Source: JBPYFK01 sp051984675
GTDB taxonomy: Bacteria > Actinomycetota > Actinomycetes > Mycobacteriales > Pseudonocardiaceae
Reading direction: 5' to 3'
NCBI GenBank assembly: GCA_051984675.1
Contig: JBPYFK010000154.1
Coordinates: 1-64,000 of the forward strand
Length of the DNA: 64,000 nucleotides
Of the stretch, positions 40,516 to 49,325 are shown in pieces. The position numbers were made by a program, and so were the translations under genes. Every line of letters begins with the position of its first letter. Positions within the stretch are counted from its first letter, which is position 1. The notes beneath the pieces are model-generated. The model was not told the origin of the DNA and did no database searches. It worked only from the letters and a program-made list of their open reading frames with translations.

Positions 40516-41049
40516 CTATGCCTCGTGCTCGTACGACCGGCGCAGGCCGGTCAGGATGCGCTGCATGACCTGCGTGTCCATCTCCGAGATCGGGTTCGCC
40601 TGCTCGCCCTGCTCGGACGCCGGCGACCGTCTGGGGTCGCGCCGGGGGAGGGGGACCGCCGAGGCGGACACTCCCTGCAGCGGCAGTTCCCACCAGATGA
40701 GCTTGCCCGGGCGATTCCGGGATTCGATACCGGCGTTGCCACCGGCCAGCGTCGGCGACACCTCCGGTGGCTCGGCGTCCAGGTCATCCTCGACCTCGAT
40801 GACCAGGTACTCACCGCGCAGCCGGACCCGAACCGTGATCAGGCCCGGCTGCTGCTCGTCGGCGCCGTCCACGGCCGCCGTCACAAGCTGGCTCACCGCG
40901 TCCGTGGCCTGATCCACCATCGCGCGCAGGGACCACTCCTGGAGGGTGAAGCGTATGAAGATGTCCGCGCAGTTCACGGCGCTGGGGAGAGCGACGAGCT
41001 GAAGATCGTCGACCTGCGAGGTCTGGGCCTGTGAGGTCTGGGAGTTCAC
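40516..41049 (-). CDS. HATPase-like (anti-sigma-type) protein with degenerate N-box
   Basis: A 177-residue protein of an actinobacterial Bergerat-fold family. LPSAVNCADIFIRFTLQEW at the start, LVIEVEDDLDAEPPEV in the middle and GKLIWWELPL at the end of the domain align with SpoIIAB-like ATPases. The N-box that normally reads ELVTNA is QLVTAA here, so the Glu and Asn that bind magnesium and ATP are missing; ATP binding is doubtful. A hydrophilic C-terminal tail ends MDTQVMQRILTGLRRSYEHEA. The start is GTG with GGAAGG 12 bases upstream. It probably acts by protein contact, for example on a regulator, but no partner is adjacent. Confidence 0.72.
   Translation of the reverse strand: MNSQTSQAQTSQVDDLQLVALPSAVNCADIFIRFTLQEWSLRAMVDQATDAVSQLVTAAVDGADEQQPGLITVRVRLRGEYLVIEVEDDLDAEPPEVSPTLAGGNAGIESRNRPGKLIWWELPLQGVSASAVPLPRRDPRRSPASEQGEQANPISEMDTQVMQRILTGLRRSYEHEA
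40537..40570. repeat. Near-identical repeat, right copy (inside HATPase-like gene)
   Basis: This copy encodes the conserved RILTGLRR tail of the HATPase-like gene. The 24-base identical core contains an inverted repeat, GACCGGC-GCAG-GCCGGTC, starting two bases to its left. Together with 38414-38448 it brackets the metallo-beta-lactamase/Rieske gene at a distance of 2.1 kb. Confidence 0.75.
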
Positions 41050-41121
41050 CTGGTGTCAGTCCTTCCCTTGCCGCGCGCTTGTCACCCGGAAGCAGTATTT
41101 TGCCAACTTGATCATGATTAG

Positions 41122-41135
41122 TTGCCCCGGGGCAA
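41122..41135. promoter_or_regulatory. 14-base perfect palindrome upstream of HATPase-like gene
   Basis: TTGCCCCGGGGCAA lies 73 bases upstream of the GTG start at 41049, next to an AT-rich stretch (TTGATCATGATTA at 41108-41120). The position suits an operator for the HATPase-like gene, or for a transcript toward the hydrolase gene on the other strand. Confidence 0.4.
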
Positions 41136-41288
41136 GGAGCCTCACGATACGTGCAGTAGCAGGTTCCAGGGAATACCCGCGAGTGCAGTAGATCGTCACC
41201 AGACAGCGAAGTTACGCGAATACGGAGCGTGGTCACGTCGGACGTGTTCGGGCCGGGCATCCCGGCATGGAGCTGGCGCTCTACGCTG

Positions 41289-42020
41289 ATGACCATGACG
41301 CACGAGATCACCACATCGGATGTCACGGTGGACTCCCTACGTGGGTATCTCGCCCGACCGCAGGACGATGGCGGGGCCGGGATGCTGCTGCTGCCGATGG
41401 TCACCGGTATCAACGCGCAGGTGCGCGAGTTCGCCGACGACATCGCGCGGGCCGGGGTCACGGCGCTGTCCTGGGACCCGTGGCACGGTCCGAACGCGGA
41501 CGACACGCCGGTCGACGAGCTGTTCTCGCTGATGGCGAAGCTCGACGACGAGACGGTCCTGGCTGAGCAGCGACAGCTGTTGGATTACCTGTTCGGTTCG
41601 CTCGGATTGGTCCGCGTCGGAGCCATTGGCTGGTGCCTGGGAGGCCGGTTCGGGCTGCTGCTGGGCGGGCGGGACGGACGGTTGGCGAACGTGGTCGCCT
41701 ACCACCCGACGGTGCCGATCCCACCGGCGCCGAACCACGACCTGGATGCCGTCGAGTACGCCGGCCGGATCGAGGCTCCCGTGATGATGCTCTACCCAGG
41801 AGCCGACCACCTGGTGCCGCGCGAGAGCTTCGACAACCTGCAAGCGGCTCTGAACGGCCGCGAAACGGGCGCGAGCATCGTGCACCTGTACCCCGGGGCC
41901 GACCACGGGTTCAGCAGCCGCGCTCGACAGGATCAGGAAGTCAACGCGCACGCGTACCGCGTGTCCTGGCCGCAGGCGCTGTCGTTCATCCAGACGACGA
42001 CAAGGCCGGCGACCGGCTGA
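41289..42020 (+). CDS. Dienelactone-hydrolase-family alpha/beta hydrolase
   Basis: A 243-residue hydrolase. The nucleophile elbow is GWCLGGR, where Cys is the nucleophile typical of dienelactone hydrolases. The acid lies in LYPGADHLVP and the histidine in YPGADHGFSS. It would hydrolyse a lactone or ester bond; the substrate is open. The frame continues to 41229, but ATG 41289 or 41295 begins the family-like part (MTHEITTSDVTVDSLRGYLARP). The gene stands alone and converges on the glycosyltransferase gene of the next cluster. Confidence 0.88.
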   Translation: MTMTHEITTSDVTVDSLRGYLARPQDDGGAGMLLLPMVTGINAQVREFADDIARAGVTALSWDPWHGPNADDTPVDELFSLMAKLDDETVLAEQRQLLDYLFGSLGLVRVGAIGWCLGGRFGLLLGGRDGRLANVVAYHPTVPIPPAPNHDLDAVEYAGRIEAPVMMLYPGADHLVPRESFDNLQAALNGRETGASIVHLYPGADHGFSSRARQDQEVNAHAYRVSWPQALSFIQTTTRPATG

Positions 42021-42029
42021 CCGGGGACG

Positions 42030-42935
42030 CTACCGTGGCGTGCGCTTACTGGGTTCCACCGCGTGTCTCAGGAGGTTGCGCACGCCTGCGGCGTTTCTCG
42101 CTTTGATCGCCTCAGGAAGTACCGTCAGTGCGTGCAACCTCGAAGACAGGTGGTTGCGGGCCGCGGTCGCTGCCCGATGCCAGCCGTGGTCGTCCAGCTC
42201 GTCCGCGATCGTGAGGAAGTACCGGCGCTCTTCGCTGAACCTGTCGCCGCTGACCGCACGAGTGGAGGAGTCGCTGTGGCGATGCCGCCGGTACCGGAAG
42301 CAGACGGTGCTGTCGACGACCATCGACTCGCCCCGGACGAGCAGGTCGATGACCAGCGCGAGATCCTGAATCACGTTGAGCCCAGCGCGGAATCCCGTCG
42401 CGCGCAGCGCCGTCGTGCGCCAGGCGAGCGCGGGGAAGTAGAGCCAGTTGCCGCGTAGCAGGCTGACCGCGAGTTCCTCGCCGCGCAGGAGTTCTGGCTG
42501 CCTGATGCGCGGCGCGTACAGGACCTGCTTGGCCTGGTCCACCAGATTCCGGTATGGCTCGCCCGTTTCGTCGATGAGCTGCACTCCGGTCTGGATGATG
42601 CCGGCCTGCGGGTAGCGCGCGTGCAGCCGCTTGATCGTGCTCACGTAGTTGGGCAGCATGATGTCGTCGGCGCCCATGAACACGGCGAGATCTTCCTGGA
42701 TGAGGTCCCGGCACTTCCGGTAGTTGCCGTTCGCGCCGAGATTCGTCTCGTTGCGCACGTAATGGATGCGGCCGTCGGGCAGGTTCTCGAACCATTGCCG
42801 CACGGTCGGGTCCGGGTAGCCGTCGTCTACTACGGTGAGTCGCCAGTCGGTGTCCTGCTGGTTCTGCACGCTCTGCACGGCAAGGCGGAGCAGGTCAGGG
42901 TCACCGTAGTAGGGAAGCAGGATGTCGAGGGTCAC
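42030..42935 (-). CDS. Glycosyltransferase family 2
   Basis: A 301-residue cytoplasmic GT2 enzyme of GT-A fold. Features are VTLDILLPYYGDPDLLRLAVQSV at the start, a nucleotide-binding VVDDGYPD, then the metal-binding region FMGADDIMLPNYV (a D-D variant of D-x-D) and LGANGNYRKCRD. The C-terminal part is helical with many arginines. The GTG start at 42935 has AGGAG six bases upstream and overlaps the stop of the large membrane-protein gene by 4 bases (GTGA), so the two are coupled. It would add a sugar to a cell-surface glycan. Confidence 0.9.
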   Translation of the reverse strand: MTLDILLPYYGDPDLLRLAVQSVQNQQDTDWRLTVVDDGYPDPTVRQWFENLPDGRIHYVRNETNLGANGNYRKCRDLIQEDLAVFMGADDIMLPNYVSTIKRLHARYPQAGIIQTGVQLIDETGEPYRNLVDQAKQVLYAPRIRQPELLRGEELAVSLLRGNWLYFPALAWRTTALRATGFRAGLNVIQDLALVIDLLVRGESMVVDSTVCFRYRRHRHSDSSTRAVSGDRFSEERRYFLTIADELDDHGWHRAATAARNHLSSRLHALTVLPEAIKARNAAGVRNLLRHAVEPSKRTPR

Positions 42936-44989
42936 GAATGCTCCTGTAATTCGGGAACGTTGTTGGGCGCAGCCCCGGGTGAGCACGCCGAGATCCGGTA
43001 GAGCCGGAGAGGTCCTTGCTGGTCGACGAGGTCGAAACCGGGCCGGTTCGCCGGGTCGGTGATGCCCGGGTAGCTGCCGATCTTCTCCTCGCCGAGCCAG
43101 AAGCGGAACTGCCCGACGAGCAGGTAGCGAACGCCCAACCTGGTCGCGACCGCGCAGACGTTCGAGTTTTTCCCGGCTTCGTTGAGCTGGGCCGCGAGGT
43201 ATTTCTGGTCACTGGTCCAGCCACTTTGGTCCAGCTGCGGGAACAGCACACGGGTTCCGGTGAGTGCCCACAGCATGGCGCTGCCGTCCCAGGGATTGTT
43301 GGCGACGACCGCGCCGTGTGGGATCTCGTGGCTGATCCGGTCGAAGAAGCGGGACTTGTTGGCGTCGACCAGCGGGGAGTCTGGACTGCTGGCCGAGCTG
43401 TAGGACTTGCGGATGTCGGTGACAGCCCAGGACTGCTCCCACACGGCCGTGACGGCGAACAGCATCGCGGTGAGCGCGCAGGTGAAACCTGCCCGCGTGC
43501 GGAGGCGGGCGGTGAGCATGCCTGCCGTTGCGGTTCCGGTGTGGGAGTGTTTCAGCAAGACCCCGGCAGCCCAGGTGATACCACCGACGGCGAGGACGAC
43601 TCCCGTGACGGGCAGGGATGCGGCCAGCCGGTACGAGTCGTTGTACCAGAACCCCGTCAACCGGTGGGTGAGCGGAGTCTGCACCGCCGCACACATGACA
43701 AAAAGAGCTGCGATGCCGAGGTGTGCGAACGGAATCCACACAGTGGTGCGCTGGCGGAATGCGATCACGAATCCGGTGATGACCGCTGCGGACAGCAGCC
43801 ACAACGGTTCGCGGCCGTTGGTGGCGTTGAGCAGGACCTCGCCCACTGCGCCGGAGACCGTCGCGTAGGGCGACCATTTCCATTGCTTGATGGCCGCGAT
43901 CATCGGGACCATGTCCACGATGCGGAGGAGCAGCAACGCGACAGCGATGACGCAAACAGTGACGACAACGGCGCGAGTTGTTCGGCCACGCACGTACTGC
44001 GCACGCAACCATCGGGCTGGCGCCCATCGCAGAGGCGCACAGCAGAAGGGGAATGCGAGCAGTGCGGCGAGCGTGAACGTCGCGTTTGGCTGGGCGAGCC
44101 CGGTGCCGACGATGGATGTGCCGAGGACGACCCATGCCCAGCCACGGGTCAAGGCATCGTGGCGTGCGAGCCGCAGAAGCGACAGACCTGCCCCGAGGCC
44201 AACGGGTACCAGTGCGAGTCCGAGCGCATTTGGCCAGAGCACGCCGAAACTCAGCAGCCCCCAGGGAAACGCGGAGAACGCCACCGAGACGACCCCGGTC
44301 GTCGCGAGCGCCAGTGGTGCGGGACCGAACACCTGCCGGACCAGGAACAGGCACGCCAACGGCCAACCCAGCACGGCGACGGCAGCGGCGGTCATATTTG
44401 CCGCGACCGGGATCGGCGCCGAGCTCGTGAGCGCGACCAGCGTGGCTAGGCCGTGCCAGGAAGCGGGATAGAAGACAGCCCCACGTCCCGACCCGATGGA
44501 GCCCATCGTCAGCGACGACGCATCGCCCGAGTCGATGATCCATCTCATCGCGTTCAGGTGGAATACCGCGTCGTAGGTCTGCGACAAGCTGTCCGGTGTG
44601 CGGAAACCTCGCACGATGATGATCCCGCCGATCGCGAACGCGGGTACCAGTCCGAGCCAGGCAGCCCGCCCGGTGTGGGGGAAATCATTCGACGCAGCCT
44701 GATTCGCCGGCAGCATCGAACGGAATCGAATTCTCCGCAGGCCGCGCCCCATGAAGATCAGTACCGCTGGAAGGGCGGTCACCACAGCGCACCACGGCGA
44801 CCAGTGCCATCCCAGTTTGCCGGTGAAAACTCCCGCTACCGCGATCAACGTGCTGGAAACCGTCGGCGCCAGGGTCCAGGCCACAAGTCCGCGCATCCCG
44901 AGCGCGTAGGTGGTCAACAGGCCCGGCACGAGCAGCCATCCCAGAGCTGCCAGGAGTGCGGGGAGTGCGTCGAGCCAGATCCACGTCAT
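42932..44989 (-). CDS. Large membrane protein, DUF6541-like (GT-C-type fold)
   Basis: A 685-residue protein with many membrane helices. The start MTWIWLDALPALLAALGWLLVPGLLTTYALGMRG and the following loop are typical of actinobacterial DUF6541 proteins, which are found in surface-polysaccharide clusters and resemble GT-C glycosyltransferases. A periplasmic C-terminal domain (about residues 540-685) includes FDRISHEIPHGAVVANNPWDGSAMLWALTGTRVLFP and LGVRYLLVGQFRFWLG. GAAAGG lies 10 bases before the ATG; the frame is open further upstream without family likeness. Likely job: transfer of a lipid-linked sugar outside the membrane, by family context. Confidence 0.85.
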   Translation of the reverse strand: MTWIWLDALPALLAALGWLLVPGLLTTYALGMRGLVAWTLAPTVSSTLIAVAGVFTGKLGWHWSPWCAVVTALPAVLIFMGRGLRRIRFRSMLPANQAASNDFPHTGRAAWLGLVPAFAIGGIIIVRGFRTPDSLSQTYDAVFHLNAMRWIIDSGDASSLTMGSIGSGRGAVFYPASWHGLATLVALTSSAPIPVAANMTAAAVAVLGWPLACLFLVRQVFGPAPLALATTGVVSVAFSAFPWGLLSFGVLWPNALGLALVPVGLGAGLSLLRLARHDALTRGWAWVVLGTSIVGTGLAQPNATFTLAALLAFPFCCAPLRWAPARWLRAQYVRGRTTRAVVVTVCVIAVALLLLRIVDMVPMIAAIKQWKWSPYATVSGAVGEVLLNATNGREPLWLLSAAVITGFVIAFRQRTTVWIPFAHLGIAALFVMCAAVQTPLTHRLTGFWYNDSYRLAASLPVTGVVLAVGGITWAAGVLLKHSHTGTATAGMLTARLRTRAGFTCALTAMLFAVTAVWEQSWAVTDIRKSYSSASSPDSPLVDANKSRFFDRISHEIPHGAVVANNPWDGSAMLWALTGTRVLFPQLDQSGWTSDQKYLAAQLNEAGKNSNVCAVATRLGVRYLLVGQFRFWLGEEKIGSYPGITDPANRPGFDLVDQQGPLRLYRISACSPGAAPNNVPELQEHS

Positions 44990-45178
44990 CGCCGACGAAC
45001 CTTTCGCGCCAGATTCGGCTGAACCACCGCTCTTTCTACCCCGGATGAAAGGAATTCGCCTGCTGGGGACCGAGCCGGATCGCCGCATCGAACAGGCGGG
45101 CGCAATGAACATGCTCGTTCGACGGGTGGAAGCTAGTATCGAAACGCACGCGTCCGTCTGCTTGGGGGAGGAGGCGCC

Positions 45179-45865
45179 GTGTACGGATATTCTGATACGT
45201 GGTTGATCGTGCCGGTGTTCAATGAGGGACCCGTGATCGGCAATCTCATTCGCGAACTTCGGCGGATCTTTCCCCATGTGGTCTGCGTGGATGACGGTAG
45301 CCAGGACGAATCTTCAGCAGAGATCACCAAGGCCGGTGCACACCTCATACGGCATCCGGTGAACCTGGGGCAGGGCGCGGCGTTGCAAACCGGGCTGGAG
45401 TACGCCCGGGCTCGTCCGGGAGCGGAATATTTCGTCACCTTTGACGCGGACGGCCAGCATCAGGTCCGGGACGCGGGCCGGATGGTGGCACGATTACGAA
45501 CTGAACCAGTGGACATCATTCTCGGTACGCGGAACACCCGGGGCGGACATGTCCCGCTGCTCAAGAAGGTCGTGTTGCGGACCGCCACCCTGCTCAGCTC
45601 CGGCTCGCGCAAACTTGGTCTCACAGACACCCATAACGGTCTGCGCGCGTTCAATCGAACTGTCGCGGAGCAAATGACCATCACGATCAACGGAATGGGA
45701 CATGCCTCCGAGATCATCGAAATGATCAGCACCCATGGCTGGCGTGCGGCCGAGGAGCCCGTGACGATCGTCTACACCGATTATTCGCGGGCGAAAGGGC
45801 AGCCCCTGCTCAACGGCGTGAACATCCTGTTCGACGTGACGCTGCGGACGAATCCGAGGCGGTAA
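45179..45865 (+). CDS. Polyprenyl-phosphate glycosyltransferase-like GT2 enzyme
   Basis: A 228-residue GT2 enzyme close to dolichyl/polyprenyl-phosphate mannosyl- or glucosyltransferases. Motifs are LIVPVFNEGPVIGNLIREL, VVCVDDGSQDES, HPVNLGQGAALQTGLEYA and FDADGQH, the last being the D-x-D metal site, then DTHNGLRAFNR. It has no C-terminal membrane helices of its own; a two-helix DUF2304 protein follows 2 bases later and may anchor it. The GTG start follows a very strong GGGGGAGGAGG. It would supply a lipid-linked sugar donor for the neighbouring membrane transferase. Confidence 0.92.
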   Translation: MYGYSDTWLIVPVFNEGPVIGNLIRELRRIFPHVVCVDDGSQDESSAEITKAGAHLIRHPVNLGQGAALQTGLEYARARPGAEYFVTFDADGQHQVRDAGRMVARLRTEPVDIILGTRNTRGGHVPLLKKVVLRTATLLSSGSRKLGLTDTHNGLRAFNRTVAEQMTITINGMGHASEIIEMISTHGWRAAEEPVTIVYTDYSRAKGQPLLNGVNILFDVTLRTNPRR

Positions 45866-45867
45866 CC

Positions 45868-46248
45868 ATGCTGATACAGTACGTGCTCATCCTGGGCGTC
45901 CTCCTGCTGCTGGCTTTCTTCCTGCGAAACCACGGAACGATCAGGACGTCAGCGGGAGTGAAGGTCGGTTTCCTCCTGTTCCTGTTGTTCGGCATCGTCG
46001 CCGTGCTTCGGCCGGACGACGTTTCCACGGTGGCGCGGTACGTCGGCGTCGGTCGGGGCACGGACCTGCTGCTGTACGGCCTAGTTGTCGCGTTCGCGTT
46101 CGCGGCTCTCAACACGCACCTGCACTTCAAAGAGCTGGAATCCCGTTATGCTCGACTGGTTCGGACCGTCGTCCTCCGGGAAGCCACGCACGCACCGCCG
46201 CAAAGTTCCACCCCAGGCGAAGAAGGCAGCGCGAGCCCAGAACAATAA
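45868..46248 (+). CDS. DUF2304 membrane protein
   Basis: A 126-residue protein with three helices (VLILGVLLLLAFFL, GVKVGFLLFLLFGIVAVL and GTDLLLYGLVVAFAFAAL) followed by a short cytoplasmic helix with FKELESRYARLVR, the typical DUF2304 pattern. Members are regularly next to GT2 enzymes and probably hold them at the membrane. The start lies 2 bases after the GT2 stop, so the pair is co-translated. Confidence 0.9.
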   Translation: MLIQYVLILGVLLLLAFFLRNHGTIRTSAGVKVGFLLFLLFGIVAVLRPDDVSTVARYVGVGRGTDLLLYGLVVAFAFAALNTHLHFKELESRYARLVRTVVLREATHAPPQSSTPGEEGSASPEQ

Positions 46249-46276
46249 TCCACATTGGTCTGTTACGCGGAGTCTG

Positions 46277-47227
46277 TTACGCGGGGATGGCCAGCTGAGA
46301 GGCGTGGTAGTCCACTGTGAGTTGGACGCCCTCGGAAAGACTGACGCGCGGGCGCCACCCAAGTGTCCTTCGGGCTGCGGTGGCGTCGAGAGCGGAAGCT
46401 CTCACGTCGCCGGCGCGGGCCGGTGCGAACCCTGGTGAATCGGGTGCCTCCGCCGCATCCGCGACCAGCGTGTGCAGCTGACGATCCGTAACCTCCACAG
46501 CGGTCCCGATGTTGTACCGGCACCCGGGCTCTCCGTGTTCCGCCGCACGGACCATCGCATCGACGATGTCCTCGACGAAGACGTAGTCCCGTGTGTTCTG
46601 CCCGTCGCCGAACAACACCGTGGGCTCGCCGGCAACGAGCGCCTGAGCGAAGACGGCGACAACCCCGCCCTCATTTCGCGGGTCCTGGCGTGGACCGTAG
46701 GCGTTCGCCAGCGCCAGATGACAGCAGTCCAGATCGTGCAGCTGGCTGTAGGTGTTGAGGTACATCTCACCGGCTATTTTGGACACGCCGTAGGGAGATA
46801 ATGGCCTTACCGGAGTGGTTTCGGAGGCCGGAAGGAACTCTGGAACACCGTAGATCGCTCCGCCGGACGAGGCGAAGACGACCTTGCGCGTGCCGGCCCG
46901 CAGGGCCGACTCCGCCACATTGATCGTGCCGAGAACGTTGATTGTGGCGTCGCTCGCGGGGTCCTGCACGCTCGTTCGGATGTCGATCTGTGCCGCGAGG
47001 TGGAACACCACCTCCGGCCGCACGGCGACCATGAGGTCGTTCAGCGCGGGATTGGTCACGTCGAGTGCGTGTACGGTGCAACGGCCGGTCGCTTCGGCCG
47101 CTCGCAGATTCTGTCGCCGCCCACGCGTGAAGTTGTCGACCACGTGCACGCGGCAACTGTCTCGCAAGAGGCGATCCACAAGCGTTGAGCCGATGAAACC
47201 GGCTCCCCCAGTGACTAAAACGTCCAT
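46277..47227 (-). CDS. NAD-dependent sugar-nucleotide epimerase (GalE-like)
   Basis: A 316-residue short-chain dehydrogenase of the extended class. The N-terminal GGAGFIGS motif binds NAD, VFHLAAQIDIRTSV and FASSGGAIYG surround the active site, and the catalytic Tyr and Lys sit in SPYGVSKIAGE. The C-terminal part has the substrate loop with FGDGQNTRDYVFVEDIVDAMV. It would epimerise a UDP-sugar (glucose/galactose or their relatives) for the glycan locus. It is transcribed toward the GT2-DUF2304 pair and divergent from the flippase gene. Confidence 0.93.
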   Translation of the reverse strand: MDVLVTGGAGFIGSTLVDRLLRDSCRVHVVDNFTRGRRQNLRAAEATGRCTVHALDVTNPALNDLMVAVRPEVVFHLAAQIDIRTSVQDPASDATINVLGTINVAESALRAGTRKVVFASSGGAIYGVPEFLPASETTPVRPLSPYGVSKIAGEMYLNTYSQLHDLDCCHLALANAYGPRQDPRNEGGVVAVFAQALVAGEPTVLFGDGQNTRDYVFVEDIVDAMVRAAEHGEPGCRYNIGTAVEVTDRQLHTLVADAAEAPDSPGFAPARAGDVRASALDATAARRTLGWRPRVSLSEGVQLTVDYHASQLAIPA

Positions 47228-47256
47228 ATCGGAATCGTGCGCTTAGGCAGCCGGCG

Positions 47257-48633
47257 ATGCCACTCGATAGGACACGATGCTTGACCCTGTCTATCGTGGA
47301 CACGATGGTCAAGGTGTCGTCCACCCGGCCCCGAACCGGCCCAGCCGCTGTCGCTGGGAGTCCCGCGGTCCTGGTCAGCGGTGGCATACTCCTGGTGGGA
47401 GCGGCCGGCTACTGCTTCGTGGCACTCGCCGGGCACACCCTGTCGACCTCCGAAGCCGCTGCGAGTTCGTCGTTCTACCTCCTCGCGAACATCATCGGCC
47501 CCGGCCTTTTTCTCTCGCTGGAGCAGGAGACCAGCCGGCGCACCAGCCATGCGCGTGCGGTAGGGCAGTCACTCGTACCCGTGTTGCGCAAGACTGGAGT
47601 GCATGCCGCCGGTCTGCTGGGCACGGTCGTGGTGATTCTCGGTCTGGCCGCGCCGGTTCTGATCGCTCGTTCCCTGACCGGCCATGCCGGAATGCTGTTG
47701 GCTGTGGTGCTCGCCGCGCTCAGTGCCTCGGCCGTCTACCTGGTGCGGGGATTCCTCGGCGGGACCCAGCGCTTCTCGGGATATGCGGCGACGCTCGCAG
47801 GCGAGGGGCTCGCACGGCTGCTTCCCGTCGTGGCCGTGGCGCTGGCAGGCCAGGGTTCGGCTCTGCGGTACGCGATTCTGTTCGCTTGTGGCAGCGGCGT
47901 AGGTGCGATCGCCGGTCTTCCCTGGCTGGTTCGCCGGGCCCGAACGCCGGACGCGGAGCCGACCACGACTCGGGAGCTGGGCGGGCCACCCGGAGCCGGC
48001 ATGGGCTTTTCCCTGGCGCTGCTGGCGGTGGCGGCGCTCTCGGCGCACGTGGTCGCGAACATGGCACCGATCGTCGTGACCGCGCGGCTGACCAGCGACA
48101 CGGCGATGGCCTCAGCGTTCGCCGCGGCGTTCATCCTCGTCCGCATTCCGCTGTTCCTGATTTCGCCAATGCAGGCGCTGTTGATGCCCGCAATGGTCGC
48201 GGCCGTGGCACGCCAGGACTATCCAGGGGTGCGGGCGCGACTTCGAACCATCATTACGGCCGTCACTGGCCTCGGGACGCTGGGAGTCCTTGGTGCGGCT
48301 CTGTTCGGTCCGTGGGCCGTCGAAACGCTGTTCGGCGCGCGGGTGCACTTGTCTGGACTGCTGCTCGCGCTTCTCGCGGCCAGCACAATCCTGCTGATGA
48401 CCGCGCAGGTGTTACAGCCTGGACTGGTTGCGCTTGGTGCGCACCGGGTCATCGCGGTGAGCTGGGGCGTGGGAACACTCACGACGGCATGTCTGCTGAT
48501 GCTGCCCGGAGACCCGCTGGCGTGGGCCGTCCTCGCGCAACTGGTCGGTCCAGCACTCCTGGTGTTCGGCATGGCTGCGGCGCTGGCACAGCGGCTTCGC
48601 GATTGCTCGCCGGCTTACGAGCCCGCGGAGTAG
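47257..48633 (+). CDS. Polysaccharide flippase-like membrane protein
   Basis: A 458-residue protein with about 12-14 membrane helices, of the MOP superfamily (Wzx/MurJ/oligosaccharide flippases). It has few sharp motifs; the pattern GGTQRFSGYAATLAGEGLARLLPVVAVAL and ARLTSDTAMASAFAAAFILVRIPLFLISPMQALLMPAMVAA fits flippases. A GTR-rich N-terminal extension precedes the first helix; Met 47305 is a possible shorter start. It would move the lipid-linked glycan across the membrane. Together with the GT2 enzymes, the DUF6541-like protein and the epimerase it completes a small surface-glycan locus. Confidence 0.8.
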   Translation: MPLDRTRCLTLSIVDTMVKVSSTRPRTGPAAVAGSPAVLVSGGILLVGAAGYCFVALAGHTLSTSEAAASSSFYLLANIIGPGLFLSLEQETSRRTSHARAVGQSLVPVLRKTGVHAAGLLGTVVVILGLAAPVLIARSLTGHAGMLLAVVLAALSASAVYLVRGFLGGTQRFSGYAATLAGEGLARLLPVVAVALAGQGSALRYAILFACGSGVGAIAGLPWLVRRARTPDAEPTTTRELGGPPGAGMGFSLALLAVAALSAHVVANMAPIVVTARLTSDTAMASAFAAAFILVRIPLFLISPMQALLMPAMVAAVARQDYPGVRARLRTIITAVTGLGTLGVLGAALFGPWAVETLFGARVHLSGLLLALLAASTILLMTAQVLQPGLVALGAHRVIAVSWGVGTLTTACLLMLPGDPLAWAVLAQLVGPALLVFGMAAALAQRLRDCSPAYEPAE

Positions 48634-48724
48634 CGAGTGCCTCCGGAACGCGACAAATCCTCTTTTCCCGGTGGGCGGGGGAACCACGTCGAAGACGGCC
48701 CGGGAGGCTGCCACGGCATCTCCG

Positions 48725-49189
48725 CTAACCCTGAGTCGGCGCCGATTGCGGGGCGCTGGACTGGGGTTTTGGAGCGGCCGTGACCACTCTGGAAGCCGTC
48801 ACGGTGGTGCCGGTCAGGGCGCCGGCGACCCGCACCTGACTCCCCACGGGGAACTGCTGGACGGTGGCGGGCTTCTGCTTCGAACCGAAGCGTGTCTGGT
48901 TGGTGATCTGGACGGTGAACCGGCGGCCCTCGCGGTTCACCACCGTCCATGTTGGACCATTTTCGGCCGTTACCTGGCCGGTGATGCGTCGATCGTGCTG
49001 GGGAGCGTGTGGTGCGGTCGGGCTCTGCGGCGTCGGCGCCGGCGGAGTAGCACCCGTTGTGAACGAACACCCGGTCAGTCCCGCCATCACTGTGGTCAGG
49101 GCCAGTGCTGCTCCGGCGGTTGTGCGGCGGCGCTGGGCGGCCTTGGGCGCACCGTACGGGTTCGTGGCCGGTTTCTTGATCTTCCACAT
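48725..49189 (-). CDS. DUF5666 lipoprotein
   Basis: A 154-residue exported lipoprotein. After a basic N-terminus the signal peptide ends LTGC (Cys about residue 40), then a Pro/Thr-rich linker and a small beta domain: ITGQVTAENGPTWTVVNREGRRFTVQITNQTRFGSK and FPVGSQVRVAGALTGTTVTASRV match DUF5666. The role is unknown. Met at 49189 is used because it gives a normal signal peptide; the frame is open further but antisense to the amidase upstream region, which has other likely coding. It is divergent from the amidase gene. Confidence 0.8.
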   Translation of the reverse strand: MWKIKKPATNPYGAPKAAQRRRTTAGAALALTTVMAGLTGCSFTTGATPPAPTPQSPTAPHAPQHDRRITGQVTAENGPTWTVVNREGRRFTVQITNQTRFGSKQKPATVQQFPVGSQVRVAGALTGTTVTASRVVTAAPKPQSSAPQSAPTQG

Positions 49190-49325
49190 GACCTTGACTG
49201 TGCGCCGGAAACCTGAAGACGCGCTGAGCGCGGTCCTGTGCACTCTCCGCAAGCACATGGACACGCCGTCACTCAACCGGGTTGGTCGAGATGTGTCACC
49301 CGGACTGCGCACCTCTACTGGGGTT

